Assembly: GCA_009782015.1 (NCBI GenBank)
Contig: WQUP01000036.1
Coordinates: 1 to 7,172 of the forward strand
Direction: 5' to 3'
Length of the DNA: 7,172 bases
Source of the DNA: Endomicrobiia bacterium
Lineage (GTDB): Bacteria; Elusimicrobiota; Endomicrobiia; Endomicrobiales; Endomicrobiaceae
Below are positions 1 to 6,032 of this stretch, in pieces. The position numbers and the translations under genes were made by a program. How positions within the stretch are numbered: the first letter of the stretch is position 1; each line of letters opens with the position of its first letter. The notes below the pieces were generated by a model, which saw only the letters and a program-made list of their open reading frames with translations, was not told the origin of the DNA and did not search any database.

Positions 1-1218
1 CGAGTATATTTTGTCGGCAAACACATAGTCTCTTTTTTCGTTTGCCGAATAATAATCGTTATATTTATAAAAATACGGCAGCATCCTTTCGAATGTCGCC
101 GTATCAGACAGTTTATCCCATGCTTTTCTTATGTTTTCTATTCCGAATTCTTTTACGTATCTGAACTCCGCATCCGTAGCCTTGTTTTCCATTACGTTTT
201 TAAGTTTTCCGAAAGCAAGGCTTAGTATAATGGTTTCTATTTCTTCATTTTTTGCGGTTTTTATAAGAAGTTCCGTAAACAAGCTCTTTTCTTGAGCGTA
301 AAGCTTTAAAAAATCCGATTCTCTTTCATATTCGTAAAGCGCGATGTATTTGCTTAGCTCTTTGTATTCGGATAAACTTGCGCCGGATTTGGCTATATTT
401 TTTATTATGTCGCCTTCTGCAAGTTCTTTATACGTTTGATAGGGAAGAGTTTTTTTTGCATTGTCCATGTATGCGGCGAGTTCTTTATTTAGCTTCTTTT
501 CGTTGATTTTTGCGTCTATCTCCGATGCCTCGGCTATTTTGCCGTATTTGTCCAAACTTATTCCATGCTTGCCTGCTTCTTTTACAAGGTATTTGTAATA
601 CTTGACCGGGCTGAGTTTGCCTTTCTCATATTTATTAACCGCTGCAAGCATTTTACGGCTGTTTGCGCTTAAATGTTTCCTTTGCAAAATCTTTAACTCT
701 TCTTGCAGCTCTGACAGTATTTCATTTACTTCTTTTTGCGCGCCGAATATGTATTCAAGTCTTTTGGCGTTTTGATTATATAATTCCTCGTCTTCCAATG
801 CGTATAAGGGAACATTAACTTCATTTTTTAAATAAAAATATACCCCCCCCCCTATTTTTCCATCTTTTAGCAGATTTTCCGTCAACGGTTCTCTAATGCT
901 TGCCGGAAGAGTTCTGATAAAACTTGAGGTTACATTCCGGCTTGCGCCTTCGACAAATATCTTGTTGAAGTTGTCCTGTTTGGATATATTTTTAAGCAAT
1001 TCGCTGATTTTTATTTGCGTGTCGTAGTGGCAGTGCAAGTCCTGTACCAGTACTACAAGATTTTTCCCTGTTCCGCTTATGCCGCTTACCGAAAAGTTTT
1101 TGTTTATATCGTAGCGGTTATCCGCAACGGAAACCGCTGCGCCAAAAACAGGTTTTGACGCAACATTGCAAGTAAATGCCAAGGTTAACAATACAGATAT
1201 GATTTTTTTGGAATTCAT
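1..1218 (-). CDS. Exported protein with TIKI/TraB-like N-terminal motif, 3' end missing (runs off left edge)
   Basis: The reading frame stays open for 406 codons from the ATG at 1218 to base 1, so the C-terminus lies outside the window. The start is supported by a Sec signal peptide: Lys4-Lys5, a hydrophobic core (residues 6-16) and likely cleavage near Ala27-Ala28. There is no good lipobox around Cys17. Residues 54-64 read as a beta strand ending in QDLHCH, followed by a helix and then IFVEGASR at 87-94. This resembles the H...E/R pattern of the TraB/TIKI/ChaN-like fold, whose known members include metalloproteases and haem-binding proteins. A second motif, LEDEELYNQN (141-150), follows, then a helical, charged, coiled-coil-like region from about 155. 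Codons 123-126 contain a run of ten G. The gene looks more AT-rich than the ankyrin genes. Export is well supported; the fold assignment is inference and no activity can be assigned. Confidence 0.8.
   Translation of the reverse strand, partial: MNSKKIISVLLTLAFTCNVASKPVFGAAVSVADNRYDINKNFSVSGISGTGKNLVVLVQDLHCHYDTQIKISELLKNISKQDNFNKIFVEGASRNVTSSFIRTLPASIREPLTENLLKDGKIGGGVYFYLKNEVNVPLYALEDEELYNQNAKRLEYIFGAQKEVNEILSELQEELKILQRKHLSANSRKMLAAVNKYEKGKLSPVKYYKYLVKEAGKHGISLDKYGKIAEASEIDAKINEKKLNKELAAYMDNAKKTLPYQTYKELAEGDIIKNIAKSGASLSEYKELSKYIALYEYERESDFLKLYAQEKSLFTELLIKTAKNEEIETIILSLAFGKLKNVMENKATDAEFRYVKEFGIENIRKAWDKLSDTATFERMLPYFYKYNDYYSANEKRDYVFADKIYS
843..852 (-). repeat. In-frame G10 homopolymer, candidate phase-variation tract
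   Basis: Ten consecutive C on the plus strand give G10 in the coding strand, encoding Gly123-Gly125 and the first base of Val126. At ten G the frame is open. With nine G the frame reaches TAA five codons after the three glycine codons; with eleven it reaches TGA within about eight codons. It lies in the first third of the gene, in an otherwise AT-rich stretch. Tracts this long are typical slipped-strand contingency sites in other bacteria. Sequencing or assembly error in the run is the main alternative. Confidence 0.6.
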
Positions 1219-1225
1219 ACTTGGA

Positions 1226-1253
1226 ATTATAGCTTATTTCGTTGCTTTTTCAA
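1226..1253 (-). promoter_or_regulatory. Sigma-70-like promoter of the exported TIKI-like gene, apparently leaderless
   Basis: On the minus strand TTGAAA (1253-1248) and a perfect TATAAT (1231-1226) are separated by 16 bp. Only seven bases lie between the -10 box and the ATG at 1218, so the predicted transcription start falls on or within a base or so of the ATG. No Shine-Dalgarno sequence is visible in front of this ATG, which fits a leaderless mRNA. The alternative is that this box is not the one used and a promoter further upstream makes a leader. Confidence 0.6.
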
Positions 1254-1283
1254 TGGTGGCCAGCCGGAATATTTTTATGGCAA

Positions 1284-1321
1284 TAAAGTCCTTAAGGTCT
1301 TTAAGGACCTTAAGGACTTTA
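1284..1321. repeat. Perfect 16-bp inverted repeat with 6-nt loop, built of CTTAAG-centred 9-mers
   Basis: The left arm TAAAGTCCTTAAGGTC (1284-1299) and right arm GACCTTAAGGACTTTA (1306-1321) are exact reverse complements around the loop TTTAAG. The same DNA can be read as four degenerate 9-bp units: GTCCTTAAG, GTCTTTAAG, GACCTTAAG, GACTTTAGA. It begins 36 bases beyond the stop codon of the ankyrin gene and ends 30 bases before the promoter of the next gene. It could end or stabilise the ankyrin transcript, but no U-run follows the hairpin on the minus strand (TTGCCATAAAAAT), so a classical intrinsic terminator is not supported. A dispersed palindromic repeat is equally possible. Confidence 0.75.
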
Positions 1322-1357
1322 GAACTTCCGAAAAAAATAAAATTGCGGAAAAAGCAC

Positions 1358-4300
1358 TTACTTGAGCTGTACTATCTTTCCCATATCGCTCGGGCCGGTA
1401 TAGATTTTTGAGTTTAGTTTTGTTCCGCCGTAAAATTCTGCAAGCCATTGTTCGCCTTCGGCTTGCGAGAAAAACTCGAGGTTTCCTTTGGCTATGGACG
1501 AAACTTTTACGCCGTACTGGCCGCAGTATCTTATTCTCTTTTCGCTCCACTGCACAGTCCATTTTTCAGGCATTGCCGCGCTCGGAGTGGCAATATCGGC
1601 GTCAAAACCTTCCGGTTCAAACAGCGCGTCTGCTATGCTCTCTTTGAGTATTTTGCCGTATTCTGCAGCCGCAATGCTTTCCGCTCCGCTCTGCTTGAGA
1701 AGATTTTTCATCTCATCGTTTCCGGCGGCATAATCGAGCGCCGTATATTTCGATTTGTTTTCCGCGTTTTTATCGGCTCCGCGGGCAATTAAAAGTTTTA
1801 CCATGTCTGTGTTGCCTTTCATCGCGGCAGTCATCAGAGGCGTCTGGCCGTTTTTGCCGGCCAAATTGGCGTCCGCTTTGCTGTCTAAAAGAAATTTTGC
1901 CGTATCCAATCTGTTGCGCGCAACCGCAAACCCGAGCGCCGTTCCCCACTGACCCGCAGCCGCGTTGACATTGGCGCCCTTTGAAACCATAAGTTTTACA
2001 AGCTCCGTATTTCCCGCAAAAGCTGCGATATTGAGCGGCGTATATCCGTCGGAGCTTGCGGCGTTTACGTCGGCTCCTTTAGACAAAAGAAACTCGGCGG
2101 CTTTAGCGTTTGACGAGTAAACGGCAAGCATAAGGGCTGTCATGGCGTTTTTGCTTTTGGCGTTGACGTCGGCTCCGGCGTTGGATACGAGCGCATCCGA
2201 GATTTCCGCAAAATTTTTGCCGTATCTGGCTGACATCATGAGAGCGGTCCAGCCGTCGTTTGTCTTTGCGTTGACATCCGCGCCCCTGCGCACAAGGTCT
2301 TTGACTACGTCAATCTTTCCCTGGTACGCCGCGGTGATGAGCGGAGTCCAGCCTTTGTTGTTTTTGGCGTTTATGTCCGCGTTTTTGGAAATTAAAATTT
2401 CAACTATGTCGTTTTTGCCGAAATACATGGCCCACGAAAAAGGAGTATATCCGTTTTTGTTTTTGGCGTTGACGTCAGCTCCGCTGCCGGCAAGCGCGGA
2501 AACTATATTTTTTTTATCGGCGTCAACGGCAAACAAGAGAGGAGTCCAGCCGTTGTCGTTTTTGGCGTTGACGTCAGCTCCGGCGGCAATCAAAGCCGCG
2601 GTCATGTTTTCGTTTCCGTTTTTGGAAGCCCACATCAAAGGAACCGCGCCCGCAGTATTTTTCTTGTTTACGTCCGCGCCCCTTTCTATCAAAAGTTTGA
2701 CGGCGTCGGTGCGGTCTTTGTAAGCCGCAGCGGAAATTGCGCTCATCCCTCTTTTGTTTGTAAGCGCTATTTTGGCCGCATTTCCGAGCAAAAGATCCGT
2801 CATATCAAGCGAGCCGTTTGACGCCGCAACTATAAGCGGCGAAGAACCGTCCGCAGCCTGAGCATCGACATCGGCTTTGTTTTCGACAAGCATTTTCGCT
2901 ATTTCGATATTGTCTTTGGCGCTAGCCAAAATAAGCGGCGTTACGCCGGAAGAAGTTTTTTCCTTTACTCTCTGCTCGGCGCCGGTTTCAAGAAGGTCGC
3001 GGACTTTGCCGGAATCCGAGTTGTAAACCGCAAACATCAGCGGCGTCTTTGCAGCGGTTATCCCTTCGCCTTTGTTTATGGTTGCAAGCACGGCTCTTAT
3101 GTCTCCGGAAGAATCTTCCCTGAGCGTTTTTTCAACTTCTTTAAAGCCGTGCTCTTTTGCATAAGCCAGAGCTGTTTTGCCTTTGCCGTCTTTAACGTTT
3201 ATATCCGCGCCCGCGCTGAGAAGCTCGTTTGCCGCGCTTGCTTTGTTGCCTTCGACAGCATAAAAGAGAGCGGTGCGCCCGAACGTGTCTTTAAAATCCG
3301 CGGACGCGCCTTTCTCAAGCATATCCGCTACGAGCCCGCCGTATCCGCGCAAAGCGGCAAACATGAGAGGCGTCTCGTTTTTATCGGTTCTTGAGTTTAT
3401 TGACGCGCCTTTTAGAATCAAAAGCGACGCCGTATCCGGAAAACCGTTGTCAAGCGCAAAGATAAGCGCCGTGCGGCCGCCGTTGTCGGCAGCGTCAACT
3501 TCCGAGCCCGCGTCGGCAAGAAGCGTTGCCATGCCGGATTCTCCCTTTGACGCCGCAAACATGAGCGCCGTCATGCCGTTATCGTCCCTTGAAGAAACGT
3601 CCGCGCCGGATCTGACGAGCGTCTCGATAAATTTTTCGTCATCGCAGTATTTTGCCGCAAGCATAAGGGCAGTGCGGCCAAGCTCCGGAGATTTCGCGTT
3701 TATGTCGCTTACTCTGCCGGACATTTCCGCGGCCATGGCGCCGTATCCGTATTTTACCGCAAGCAGAAAAGGCGTCCAGCCGCCGCCGGTTTTCATATTT
3801 ATGTCGGCGCCGGAGTTTATGAGCAGATTGGCGGCATCGGGATGTTTGTTTGAAATCGCAAGAGAAAGGGCGGTCTCGCCGGAAACGTCTTTAGAGTTCG
3901 GGTACGCGCCTTTTTTAAGCAAAGCAGAGGTTATTTCCGTATTGCCTGTCTCGGCGGCAAACATCAGCGGCGTGCGGTCGTCTCCGGTTTTCGCTTCTAT
4001 ATCCGCGCCGGAGTCCATTAAAAATTCCGCTATCGCCGTCTGCTTGTTTTTTATCGCAAGCATGAGCGGCGTAATCCACGAGTTGTCTTTGGCGTTTACG
4101 TCGGCTTTTTCGCCGGCCAAAATTTTAACGGCGTTAAGGCTGCCGTTTTGAATTGCAAGCATGAGGGCGGTCATTCCGCTGTTTTGTTTATCCTCGGTTT
4201 TTGCGCCGTATTCTATTAGCATGCTCACAATATCTTTGTAGCCTTTGTTGGCAGCCTGTATTATCGGCGTTTCGCCAGAGTAACTTTTTATATTGGGATC

Positions 4301-4732
4301 TGCGTGTTTTTCCAAAAGAAGCCTTGTCATGCTCGAGTTGCCTGACTTTATCGCAAACGACAAAGGCGACCAGCCGTTGTTTTCTCTGGCGTTTACGTCC
4401 GCGCCGGAATCGAGAAGAAGAACGGTAATATCGCGGTTTCCCTGATCGACCGCCATCATAAGCGCGGTTATTCCGCCGCTGTTTTTGGCGTTTACGTCCG
4501 CGCCTTTTGACACGAGCGCCTGCGCCGCGGCGTACTGCCCTTTGCGAGCCGCGTACATAAGCGGCGTCCAGCCGTTATTGTCCCTGGATTTTATATTCGC
4601 GCCTTTTTGTATAAGCTCAACCGCCTTATTGACGTTGCCCGCGGCTATCGCGTCAATCAGTTCGTCGGCAAGACAGATATTGGAAGCCGCGAATATAAAA
4701 AACGCGGCTGAAATAAATACTTTTTTAATCAT
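1358..4732 (-). CDS. Exported giant ankyrin-repeat protein, about 30 repeats
   Basis: A protein of 1124 residues. The ATG at 4732 is preferred to an upstream in-frame ATG at 4777 because GGAGG lies four bases before it and the protein then starts with a Sec signal peptide: MIKK, hydrophobic residues 5-20, likely cleavage after LA at 21-22. Residues 24-1026 are about 30 ankyrin repeats, mostly exactly 33 residues, with the consensus (W/R/M/E)T(P/A)LMxAxxxG...LLxxGADVNAK. Residues 519-562 form an irregular 44-residue junction that looks like a C-cap followed by a new N-cap, so there are two arrays (about 24-540 and 560-1026). Residues 1027-1124 form a non-ankyrin domain with WTVQWSEKR and QWLAEFYGG. 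Ankyrin arrays bind proteins; the signal peptide places this one in the periplasm, on the surface or outside the cell. It follows the SseB-like gene by 57 bases, probably in one operon. The binding partner is unknown. Confidence 0.93.
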   Translation of the reverse strand: MIKKVFISAAFFIFAASNICLADELIDAIAAGNVNKAVELIQKGANIKSRDNNGWTPLMYAARKGQYAAAQALVSKGADVNAKNSGGITALMMAVDQGNRDITVLLLDSGADVNARENNGWSPLSFAIKSGNSSMTRLLLEKHADPNIKSYSGETPIIQAANKGYKDIVSMLIEYGAKTEDKQNSGMTALMLAIQNGSLNAVKILAGEKADVNAKDNSWITPLMLAIKNKQTAIAEFLMDSGADIEAKTGDDRTPLMFAAETGNTEITSALLKKGAYPNSKDVSGETALSLAISNKHPDAANLLINSGADINMKTGGGWTPFLLAVKYGYGAMAAEMSGRVSDINAKSPELGRTALMLAAKYCDDEKFIETLVRSGADVSSRDDNGMTALMFAASKGESGMATLLADAGSEVDAADNGGRTALIFALDNGFPDTASLLILKGASINSRTDKNETPLMFAALRGYGGLVADMLEKGASADFKDTFGRTALFYAVEGNKASAANELLSAGADINVKDGKGKTALAYAKEHGFKEVEKTLREDSSGDIRAVLATINKGEGITAAKTPLMFAVYNSDSGKVRDLLETGAEQRVKEKTSSGVTPLILASAKDNIEIAKMLVENKADVDAQAADGSSPLIVAASNGSLDMTDLLLGNAAKIALTNKRGMSAISAAAYKDRTDAVKLLIERGADVNKKNTAGAVPLMWASKNGNENMTAALIAAGADVNAKNDNGWTPLLFAVDADKKNIVSALAGSGADVNAKNKNGYTPFSWAMYFGKNDIVEILISKNADINAKNNKGWTPLITAAYQGKIDVVKDLVRRGADVNAKTNDGWTALMMSARYGKNFAEISDALVSNAGADVNAKSKNAMTALMLAVYSSNAKAAEFLLSKGADVNAASSDGYTPLNIAAFAGNTELVKLMVSKGANVNAAAGQWGTALGFAVARNRLDTAKFLLDSKADANLAGKNGQTPLMTAAMKGNTDMVKLLIARGADKNAENKSKYTALDYAAGNDEMKNLLKQSGAESIAAAEYGKILKESIADALFEPEGFDADIATPSAAMPEKWTVQWSEKRIRYCGQYGVKVSSIAKGNLEFFSQAEGEQWLAEFYGGTKLNSKIYTGPSDMGKIVQLK
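2144..2746 (-). repeat. Most uniform ankyrin repeats (repeats 20-25), 99-bp DNA periodicity
   Basis: Residues 663-863 encode six adjacent repeats whose loops are nearly the same (GADVNKKN, GADVNAKN, GADVNAKN, NADINAKN, GADVNAKT, GADVNAKS). The DNA also matches: a 25-base block coding for the GADVNAK loop occurs identically at 2459-2483 and 2558-2582, exactly 99 bp apart. A close variant with one base changed in the GACGTC(A/G)GC part lies near 2158-2176. This suggests recent duplication, or conversion between units, in this part of the gene. Confidence 0.7.
3047..3115 (-). other. Irregular junction between two ankyrin arrays in the large protein
   Basis: Codons for residues about 540-562 (SSGDIRAVLATINKGEGITAAK region) break the 33-residue register. 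The preceding TALAYAKEHGFKEVEKTLRE looks like a terminal capping repeat: polar, with no following GADVNA loop. Residues GDIRAVLATINKG then look like the opening helices of a new array. The simplest reading is a fusion or internal duplication of two ankyrin domains, possibly with a hinge here. Confidence 0.55.
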
Positions 4733-4736
4733 AAAA

Positions 4737-4741
4737 CCTCC
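4737..4741 (-). promoter_or_regulatory. Shine-Dalgarno site fixing the ankyrin gene start
   Basis: GGAGG is followed by TTTT and then the ATG at 4732. The spacing is short but the match is strong. No comparable site precedes the in-frame ATG at 4777, which would also place 15 non-hydrophobic residues in front of the signal peptide. No convincing promoter is seen in the 57-base gap (4733-4789), so co-transcription with the upstream gene is likely. Confidence 0.75.
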
Positions 4742-4789
4742 GGCGGTTAAATTTTTTATCATTATGCGCAGCTGCAAATATTTTCATAT

Positions 4790-5218
4790 TTATTTGAGAT
4801 TTTCCCCCGAAAGCATGCCTTCCGTTTCTTCGGGAGGCAGTTCTTTGCTGAACTTTGAAAAAGGGTTTACAATCAAAGTTTCGCCTTTTGTGATATTCAG
4901 GAACTCCGTTCCTTTAACGGATATAAACGCAATCCCGTCTTTTTTAACAAGCCCGTTATCAAAAATCCTGGCGCGCGAAGAAAAAACCGGAACCTTTTTG
5001 TCGTTCATCCTTATAAGCTTTACGCTGCTGTGTTCGCCGAGCGTCTGCTCGCCTTCTTTCATGTCGTTTTCGTAAACGAGCGCATATACGTCGCTTTCAA
5101 TAAATTTTTTATAAAAAGCCGGAAGCAGCGCCGAATCTTTGCAAGCCGCCTTAAGCGCTCTCGCAAGTTCGTCTTTGTCCCCGGTAAGCAGTTCGTTTAT
5201 AATATCCAAAAACCTCAC
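4790..5218 (-). CDS. SseB-domain protein
   Basis: A 142-residue protein without signal peptide or membrane segment, so probably cytoplasmic. It matches the SseB N-terminal domain family in length and order of motifs: a helical start, LPAFYKKFIESDVYALV (residues about 32-48), then KKVPVFSSRARI (about 74-85), where the family usually has LPVFTS, then a helix, GETLIVNPFSKFSKELPPEE (about 112-131), matching the family's 'lvlNPgs...el.peei'. The family is named for E. coli SseB, linked to serine sensitivity; its biochemical role is poorly known. The start is GTG at 5218; GGGG seven bases upstream is a possible ribosome site. A TTG three codons later, preceded by GTGAGG, is an alternative. It lies 57 bases upstream of the ankyrin gene on the same strand, likely first gene of that operon. 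Family assignment is fairly sure; function is not. Confidence 0.85.
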   Translation of the reverse strand: MRFLDIINELLTGDKDELARALKAACKDSALLPAFYKKFIESDVYALVYENDMKEGEQTLGEHSSVKLIRMNDKKVPVFSSRARIFDNGLVKKDGIAFISVKGTEFLNITKGETLIVNPFSKFSKELPPEETEGMLSGENLK

Positions 5219-5246
5219 ATTGCGCCCCGTTAAAAATTTATGAGTT

Positions 5247-5275
5247 ATTATAGCATAAGAAACAAAAATGATAAA
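5247..5275 (-). promoter_or_regulatory. Extended -10 promoter for the SseB-like/ankyrin operon
   Basis: The minus strand carries TGCTATAAT (5255-5247), a perfect TATAAT with the extended TG motif, preceded at 17 bp by a poor -35 (TTTATC, 5275-5270). Extended -10 promoters tolerate weak -35 boxes. Transcription would begin near 5240, leaving a leader of about 20 bases before the GTG at 5218. Confidence 0.6.
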
Positions 5276-5324
5276 TTGTAAACGGCAAATGACGACGACA
5301 AACGCATGAAAAAAGCGCCAAAGT

Positions 5325-5414
5325 TGTCATACCGGCGAAAGGCGGTATCCATGTTGCCTTTGATTTCATTCGACGATAACAACAAAATGGATTCCGGCTT
5401 TCGCCGGAATGACA
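5325..5414. repeat. 90-bp MITE/REP-like element with 32-bp imperfect terminal inverted repeats
   Basis: The left arm (5325-5356, starting TGTCATACCGGCGAAA) and the reverse complement of the right arm (5383-5414, starting TGTCATTCCGGCGAAA) match at 28 of 32 positions, around a 26-base centre. Each arm is also a small hairpin: ATTCCGGC-TTTC-GCCGGAAT in the right arm and ATACCG...CGGTAT in the left. 'TGTCATTCCGGCGAAAGCC' is a type of dispersed palindromic repeat found between genes in many bacteria. No clear target-site duplication is seen and no transposase is encoded. It lies between the two divergent promoters and should not be read as a gene, although open frames cross it. Confidence 0.75.
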
Positions 5415-5445
5415 CGGCCAGAATAGTGGTTTTTAGAAAAACCCA

Positions 5446-5476
5446 TTTACCATTGTCCTTGTTATTTTGATAGAAT
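5446..5476 (+). promoter_or_regulatory. Extended -10 promoter for the TPR-like/ankyrin operon
   Basis: TGATAGAAT (5468-5476) is an extended -10 box with one change from TATAAT. TTTACC (5446-5451) is a possible -35 at a long 19-bp spacing. Transcription would start near 5483, giving a leader of about 27 bases that holds AAAGGA. Both divergent promoters are of the extended -10 type. Confidence 0.5.
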
Positions 5477-5509
5477 AAACAAAGCCGATAAACGCATAAA
5501 GGAACATCC

Positions 5510-6010
5510 ATGGATATGATGAACTCCGGATTTGCAAAAAAGCCTGTCCCGCAGGCAGTAAAAGAGCTGTCGGAAACGGCTTTTTTTATGCTTCAGTCAA
5601 AAGAGTATTTTCAGGCCTACCTTATTTTAAAAGATTTAACTGCAAAAGAAAAAACCGTTTTTAATCTTTTCAATATATCTCTTTGCTTTTTGGCTGCGGG
5701 AAAGCCGGCTGATGCGGCGGCGCATCTTGAAGAAGCGCTCAATCTTTGCAAAAAAGAGCTTTCGGCCGGATTTGAAAATAAAGATTCCGTCGCTTCTGCG
5801 CTTGAAAACGCCGAAAACTCGGCAGACAGCTATAAAGCGCCGCTTCCTTATAATACGTCAATTCTTTCAAACGAATATTTAAAAAATAAAACCGTCCGCG
5901 TTCTTATTGACGCTTATTTACTGTCGGACAACAAGCCGAAGCTTGAAAGCCTTGTAAATAATCCGGCTATTGCAAAGTATGCAAACGTCAAAGCTGCTAG
6001 GGTGGGTTAA
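5510..6010 (+). CDS. Small TPR-like helical protein
   Basis: A 166-residue protein with no signal peptide or transmembrane segment. The ATG at 5510 has AAAGGA six bases upstream; in-frame ATGs at 5516 and 5519 are less well placed. Residues about 18-85 are helical with tetratricopeptide spacing: a first pair around ETAFFMLQSKEYFQAYLILKDL and a clearer unit, FNLFNISLCFLAAGKPADAAAHLEEAL, with the typical small and Gly positions. The remainder is helical but not repeat-like. TPR units bind peptides or proteins, so an adaptor or chaperone role is possible but not shown. It is first in the plus-strand pair, 22 bases ahead of an ankyrin gene, and probably co-transcribed with it. I recognise no specific family. 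Confidence 0.8.
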   Translation: MDMMNSGFAKKPVPQAVKELSETAFFMLQSKEYFQAYLILKDLTAKEKTVFNLFNISLCFLAAGKPADAAAHLEEALNLCKKELSAGFENKDSVASALENAENSADSYKAPLPYNTSILSNEYLKNKTVRVLIDAYLLSDNKPKLESLVNNPAIAKYANVKAARVG

Positions 6011-6018
6011 CCAACCCT
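5999..6018. promoter_or_regulatory. 20-bp near-perfect palindrome over the stop codon of the TPR-like gene
   Basis: AGGGTGGGTTAACCAACCCT reads the same on both strands except at one symmetric pair. It contains the TAA stop (6008-6010) and ends two bases before the AAGGA ribosome site (6021-6025) of the next gene. Its position would allow it to be a protein-binding site or an RNA structure that affects coupling between the two genes. No tight loop is available, so an RNA hairpin would be shorter (AGGGT/ACCCT). Confidence 0.4.
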
Positions 6019-6032
6019 GAAAGGATAAAAAA

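Noticed and set aside
1284..1321. Intrinsic terminator of the ankyrin gene
   Set aside because: The stem is strong but no U-run follows it on the minus strand, so it is reported as an inverted repeat only.
1166..1562. Small open frames on both strands containing SLRSLRTL-type peptides
   Set aside because: They come from reading through the 9-bp repeat hairpin at 1284-1321 and overlap real genes antisense.
2142..4151. Long plus-strand open frames (2142-2723 and 3273-4151) with repeated ALTSAP-like peptides
   Set aside because: They are the antisense of the ankyrin repeats: the periodic peptide is the reverse complement of the GADVNAK codons every 99 bp. They have no ribosome site or family resemblance.
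1358..4732. Regular repeats suggesting a CRISPR array
   Set aside because: The 99-bp period encodes 33-residue ankyrin units in one long frame; there are no identical direct repeats with unique spacers.
4733..4789. Separate promoter for the ankyrin gene (CATAAT at 4761-4766)
   Set aside because: No acceptable -35 is found at 16-18 bp and there is no extended TG, so shared transcription with the SseB-like gene is simpler.
5219..5509. tRNA, small RNA or riboswitch in the divergent region
   Set aside because: No cloverleaf or known riboswitch core is visible, and both predicted leaders are only about 20-27 bases.
5248..5511. Minus-strand open frame of 87 codons with FRRKPESI and FRRYD
   Set aside because: These peptides are the usual translation of the inverted-repeat element at 5325-5414, and the frame overlaps both promoters.
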